In this document: positions 60,802 through 64,000 of the stretch, one piece after another
How positions within the stretch are numbered: the stretch's first letter is position 1
How the letters are laid out: the number at the start of each line of letters is the position of its first letter
Origin: CAVQWH01 sp963717595
Lineage (GTDB): Bacteria; Patescibacteriota; Saccharimonadia; Saccharimonadales; Saccharimonadaceae
Direction of reading: 5' to 3'
DNA: 64,000 nucleotides
NCBI GenBank assembly: GCA_963717595.1
Contig: CAVQWH010000002.1
Location: forward strand, 52,612 to 116,611
The notes under the pieces: model-generated
What the model saw: the letters and a program-made list of their open reading frames with translations, nothing else
Database searches by the model: none
Told to the model about the DNA's origin: nothing
Made by a program: the position numbers and the translations under genes

Positions 60802-62243
60802 CAAACATTGCGGCCCTTCCAGCTAACTTTGCCAAATTCGTATTGGACATAGCTCGTTAAAGTTATGGCAATCTCCTGAACAGCCAAAAAAGGCCAAAGT
60901 AGCGCACTTATTAACCAACCACGATGCTTAACTAGGTGTGAGTAAATTCCATACGTAATAAATTGAGAAATAATTACCAAAACAGATAATAGTGCCTGCG
61001 ATGAGTAACCGTGCCAAATTATAGCTTCTATAAGAACTATGTATGGAACAATAATAAAAATATACTGCCCCAAGCTTGCTAAGGCAACTCTACTGGGATT
61101 ATTTCCTAAACTTGGGTACCATAATCTCACACCAGTATCAATTTGTGACTGCCACTTCTTGGCGTAATAGACCCCAAGACGATGATTACTAACCAAAAAA
61201 TCATATTTATTTTTCTTAGCCAGAATACTAGCAAAATGCATCTCGGGATTAATCCGGTTATTAAATCTAGCAAAACCACCGATTTTCTTTAGCTCACTAC
61301 TTTTAATTAACCAGAGTGAGGTAGACGTGGGTGTGTTAATAAATGACGGGGTTGTAAGTTGCCAGAAGTAACGCAAAGGCGCAAAAACTACACTCCACCT
61401 TAAAGACTGATCGTGGCGCTCAGGAAGCACAGCTAGCATATCACTGTGCCTTGCCTGCATGTAGTTAACCAGCTTAGTAACTGAATTAGGTTCAATACGT
61501 GTATCTACACCCATAAATAACAAGACATCTCCCTTGGCCTCTTGGGTAAGCGTTGCACAAGCCTGGTTTTTACCAAGCCAATCATCACTGGGCAAAGTAC
61601 CTTGTATAAAGCGCACGCCGTCATGAGCAAACGAACGAATAACCTGCGCCGTTTTATCTTGCGAACAATCATCTAAAACTAAAATTTCAAGCTTAGGGTA
61701 GTCAGAAGCTAGCACACTTCTCAAACATCTATCTAGCGATTTTGTCTCATTACGAGCCGGTATACATAAACTTACTGTAGGCAAATCATCTTCTGGCATA
61801 GATTTGCCTAGCTTTGAGCCATTAATTTGATAGCGTTTTATGGCATAAATAAGCTGGCCTAAGATTATAAGCGATAAGATAGCAGCAACCATAAGAATTA
61901 CCAAAAGCAAGCTATTTTCAGAAGCTATAGAAGAAATAGCAGCTACAGCTAATATACCCAGCAGTTCTAAGGTACCCTTACCGGTCATATCAGCCTGATA
62001 AGGCCGGCCAAATTGGGCAGCTCTGGCTGCTAGGAGCAATAAGAAAAGTTCTATAAAAATCATTAATGCTATTTGCCAGTAGGGCAAAGGCAAAAAAGCC
62101 GTATAAATAGTTGCGGCTAGTAGTGGAACTATGCTAAATATAGCTAGGGCACGGCGCCACAATTTGTTGGCCCAGAAATCAGTAGAGCAAAGGAGCAGCC
62201 CGCCTATACCTATTAACCAAAGCCAACTCTGCCAGCTATTCAC
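60732..62243 (-). CDS. Membrane glycosyltransferase family 2
   Basis: 503 aa: four N-terminal helices, a cytosolic GT2 domain (about 150-350; VSLCIPARNETKSL, LEILVLDDCSQDKT, GDVLLFMGVDTR with the DxD-type motif, and QSLRW), then four C-terminal helices. It transfers a sugar to a lipid or polymer. GTG 62243 follows TATTAT by seven bases, suggesting a leaderless GTG start. It overlaps the sensor kinase gene tail to tail. Confidence 0.85.
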   Translation of the reverse strand: MNSWQSWLWLIGIGGLLLCSTDFWANKLWRRALAIFSIVPLLAATIYTAFLPLPYWQIALMIFIELFLLLLAARAAQFGRPYQADMTGKGTLELLGILAVAAISSIASENSLLLVILMVAAILSLIILGQLIYAIKRYQINGSKLGKSMPEDDLPTVSLCIPARNETKSLDRCLRSVLASDYPKLEILVLDDCSQDKTAQVIRSFAHDGVRFIQGTLPSDDWLGKNQACATLTQEAKGDVLLFMGVDTRIEPNSVTKLVNYMQARHSDMLAVLPERHDQSLRWSVVFAPLRYFWQLTTPSFINTPTSTSLWLIKSSELKKIGGFARFNNRINPEMHFASILAKKNKYDFLVSNHRLGVYYAKKWQSQIDTGVRLWYPSLGNNPSRVALASLGQYIFIIVPYIVLIEAIIWHGYSSQALLSVLVIISQFITYGIYSHLVKHRGWLISALLWPFLAVQEIAITLTSYVQYEFGKVSWKGRNVCYPVLSVVLPESDLGKSKLKVEP

Positions 62244-62324
62244 GGTATTAATAATAGCATAAGGATTTTTTATAATACTAATTAAATTGACTTAATATAA
62301 TATAGATTACATAATAAATACAAT

Positions 62325-63161
62325 ATGAAAAGATACACCTCCCCAGCTAAAGAATTTTCTACAGATCACGAAGTAGAACAAAGGGGTAAAGTAAGAATTC
62401 GCCCCGCTACACCAGGAGATATAGCACGCCTGGTAGAGATTGATTTTGAATGCTTTAATGATGCCTATCGTGAAGACCCTCCGTCTTACGAAGAGTTATA
62501 CGAAAGATTTGCTGCCAGACAACAAGCCATAGGAGAACTTCTGGTAGTAGGAGAAATAGACGGCCAAGTGGAGGGGTCTATGGCCTGCCAGGCCACTGAT
62601 AAATATATAGATGAGTTCACTAGCTGGGAAGAATGCACAGACAACGGGCGCTTAACTACTACGCACGATCCTGAGGGAAGATACTTTTATGTAGTAAACC
62701 TTGCTGTAACCGACAGAGGCTCCGAAGTCGGTCTTAGCAACCAATTAGTTGCTAACTTATATGGGAGGTTTGTGGAACAACGTAAAGAAAGCGTTTTAAT
62801 GCTTAGTCGCATTCCAGATCTCGGCCAATGGCTAGAAGAAAACGGTATAGATTTCGAAACCTTAGAACCCGAAGAACAAGACAAAATAGTAGACATATAC
62901 GTCAATACCACCACCATAATTGGAGGTAGAGAAGTCGCTTATGATACAATTTTACGCCGAATGATAAGACAGGGTTCTAAGCCAGTTAAGGCTGTGCGAG
63001 AAGGCTTTCAAGATCCGCCCTCTCATAACTATGGTGTTTTGTGTACTTACGAAGGCCCAATTCCAAAAGCTATACGGCGCAATAGGATAGCTTCTAAAAT
63101 GGCTGGACGGGCATTAAAATTCGCTTCCCAGCACCCAGACTTACTCAAAAGATTCTTCTAA
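62325..63161 (+). CDS. GNAT family acetyltransferase-like protein
   Basis: 278 aa. KVRIRPATPGDIARLVEIDFECF opens a GNAT domain, with FYVVNLAVTDRGSEVGLSNQLVANLY as the acetyl-CoA-binding region; the usual QxxGxG is degenerate (DRGSEVG), so cofactor binding is uncertain. The C-terminal ~100 residues are unique. The acceptor is unknown. Confidence 0.72.
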   Translation: MKRYTSPAKEFSTDHEVEQRGKVRIRPATPGDIARLVEIDFECFNDAYREDPPSYEELYERFAARQQAIGELLVVGEIDGQVEGSMACQATDKYIDEFTSWEECTDNGRLTTTHDPEGRYFYVVNLAVTDRGSEVGLSNQLVANLYGRFVEQRKESVLMLSRIPDLGQWLEENGIDFETLEPEEQDKIVDIYVNTTTIIGGREVAYDTILRRMIRQGSKPVKAVREGFQDPPSHNYGVLCTYEGPIPKAIRRNRIASKMAGRALKFASQHPDLLKRFF

Positions 63162-63164
63162 CTA

Positions 63165-63193
63165 TTGATAAAATATGATTTATATGATATAGT
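63165..63193 (+). promoter_or_regulatory. Promoter of the 63248 gene
   Basis: TTGATA (63165-63170), a 17-nt spacer, TATAGT (63188-63193); leader ~48 nt. Confidence 0.8.
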
Positions 63194-63247
63194 TATTAAC
63201 AGGCATTGTTGCTGTTCTTTACGATATCAGGAAAGGAGGTGATCTTC

Positions 63248-63712
63248 GTGTTCGCGAAGGTCAAAAAAGTGGCCTTTTGGGGACTCATTACTTTCTCCAT
63301 ATTTTCTTTGGTGTTTTCACCACTGGGAGAAACGAAAAACCAACTTGAGAGTTCAGCAATCTGGCTACTTGCAGGCGTATTCCTTACGGAGACTCTGTTC
63401 ATTAGCGGCATCGCCATTATGGCAGCTGCTATAGGATTGAAAATCCGTAATCCGCTAAAACTTCGACGAGAATTGAAAAACGTTCTGCTAGCGGGATTCA
63501 GAAGTAAACTGTTTTGGGTAGGCTTCTGGATAAATGCTGCAGGGGCAATAGGTACCACCGCTCTAATCGGCGTTGGCATCCTAACGGCTGTACCTGCGAA
63601 GAGCTGGGGTCTGATAGTTCTAGTAATTACCGACTTGAGCTCAACGGTCGTCCTGCGGCACTACGTCCTCCAAAAGCGCAACAGCCATCCAGTTACCCAG
63701 GGAGAGCAATAG
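63248..63712 (+). CDS. Four-helix membrane protein with perfect Shine-Dalgarno
   Basis: The start is GTG 63248, chosen because AAAGGAGGTGATC (63231-63243), fully complementary to a standard 16S 3' tail, sits four bases upstream. The 154-aa product has about four helices (10-28, 35-60, 85-107, 115-135). No family was recognised. It has a consensus promoter and a strong terminator. An ATG 42 nt upstream is rejected. Confidence 0.75.
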   Translation: MFAKVKKVAFWGLITFSIFSLVFSPLGETKNQLESSAIWLLAGVFLTETLFISGIAIMAAAIGLKIRNPLKLRRELKNVLLAGFRSKLFWVGFWINAAGAIGTTALIGVGILTAVPAKSWGLIVLVITDLSSTVVLRHYVLQKRNSHPVTQGEQ

Positions 63713-63738
63713 CTCTCCCTGGGGCTGGATTATTTTTT
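63698..63738 (+). terminator. Terminator of the 63248 gene
   Basis: CCAGGGAGAGC/GCTCTCCCTGG-type stem (63697-63723) with a short loop, then GGCTGGATTA and seven T. Confidence 0.8.
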
Positions 63739-63862
63739 TGCACTCACGTAGTATGTAAATAAGCATAACTAGTTAAGTAAACACTTTAAGAAAGTACGCA
63801 TGAGAAGACTTCCTACTTACTATCGAACAGTTTATAAAGGGCCAGTTTAGGTTAACTTTCTA

Positions 63863-64000
63863 ATGTTTATTTTTCTAACTGTCTTTAATATCATTATCAT
63901 ACTTACCGCAGCAATAATCGGCTCCCTCTTAGTTATTAAAGGAATACGTAACAAACAAGCTCTAATGTTCAGCCTACTGAACTTTGCTACAGCGGTGTGG
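63863..64000 (+). CDS. Membrane protein, 5' part only
   Basis: The frame is open from ATG 63863 to the window end (46 codons). The first helix (FLTVFNIIIILTAAIIGSLL) and the following MFSLLNFATAVW resemble the N-terminal multi-helix region of membrane sensor kinases. Too short to be sure. Confidence 0.5.
   Translation, partial: MFIFLTVFNIIIILTAAIIGSLLVIKGIRNKQALMFSLLNFATAVW

Overview
The window looks like part of a chromosome from a Candidatus Saccharibacteria (TM7) / Patescibacteria (CPR) bacterium. This rests on gene content and order read by eye, not on a database search. The evidence is: moderately AT-rich DNA; very compact spacing with many short or hypothetical genes; a full S10-spc-alpha ribosomal block that lacks rpmD (uL30), as is usual in CPR; cysteine-free bL36, bL33 and uS14; a type IV prepilin and a sortase; no amino-acid or nucleotide biosynthesis. 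TGA is used as a normal stop (for example at 24766-24768 and 16511-16513), which argues for code 11 and against the TGA=Gly lineages (SR1/Gracilibacteria).

Layout. 1-440: 3'-truncated RNase P RNA on the minus strand. 600-24800: accessory region of mostly single genes (prepilin, tRNA-Gly, phosphotransferases, sortase with its substrate, RidA, a PEP-synthase-like protein, Nudix, K+ channel, two-component system, an FMN-binding protein / ApbE / ferric-reductase-like redox group, flavin split-barrel proteins, an FAD-linked oxidase). 24827-25104: tRNA-Leu, -Cys, -Leu. 25171-27221: TauE/SafE-like permease and tuf. 28785-45037: ribosomal block rpsJ ... rplC-rplD-rplW-rplB-rpsS-rplV-rpsC-rplP-rpmC-rpsQ-rplN-rplX-rplE-rpsN-rpsH-rplF-rplR-rpsE-rplO-secY-[FemAB-like]-infA-rpmJ-rpsM-rpsK-rpsD-rpoA-rplQ-rplM-rpsI. 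45045-64000: glycosidase, M20 peptidase, trpS, RluA, holB, TPR protein, tRNA Thr-Tyr-Thr next to rpmG, ZnuBC-like ABC transporter, second FAD oxidase, tRNA-Trp with 3'-end repeats, YgjP-like peptidase, sensor kinases, membrane GT2, GNAT and the start of a membrane protein.

Two expression styles are visible. More than twenty single genes have a -10 hexamer ending 6-7 nt before the start codon and no Shine-Dalgarno sequence, which predicts leaderless mRNAs. A second set, the ribosomal operon plus several GC-richer small genes (5897, 13315, 14114, 14891, 28575, 57099, 63248), has Shine-Dalgarno sequences; for most of these -35/-10 promoters and 5' leaders can also be read, and several end in strong hairpin terminators.

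Main curiosities: short repeats of tRNA 3' ends spaced about 170-186 bp downstream of tRNA-Trp (twice) and tRNA-Gly (once); compensatory changes at the tRNA elbow (U19-A56 in tRNA-Gly, A18/G55 in tRNA-Cys); a FemAB-type aminoacyltransferase at the usual adk-map position; a hidden small membrane-protein gene between rpsJ and rplC; and single-base frame breaks in essential genes (tuf, rplC, rpsS) and in several others. The frame breaks most likely reflect sequence or assembly errors, and this affects how the annotation should be read.
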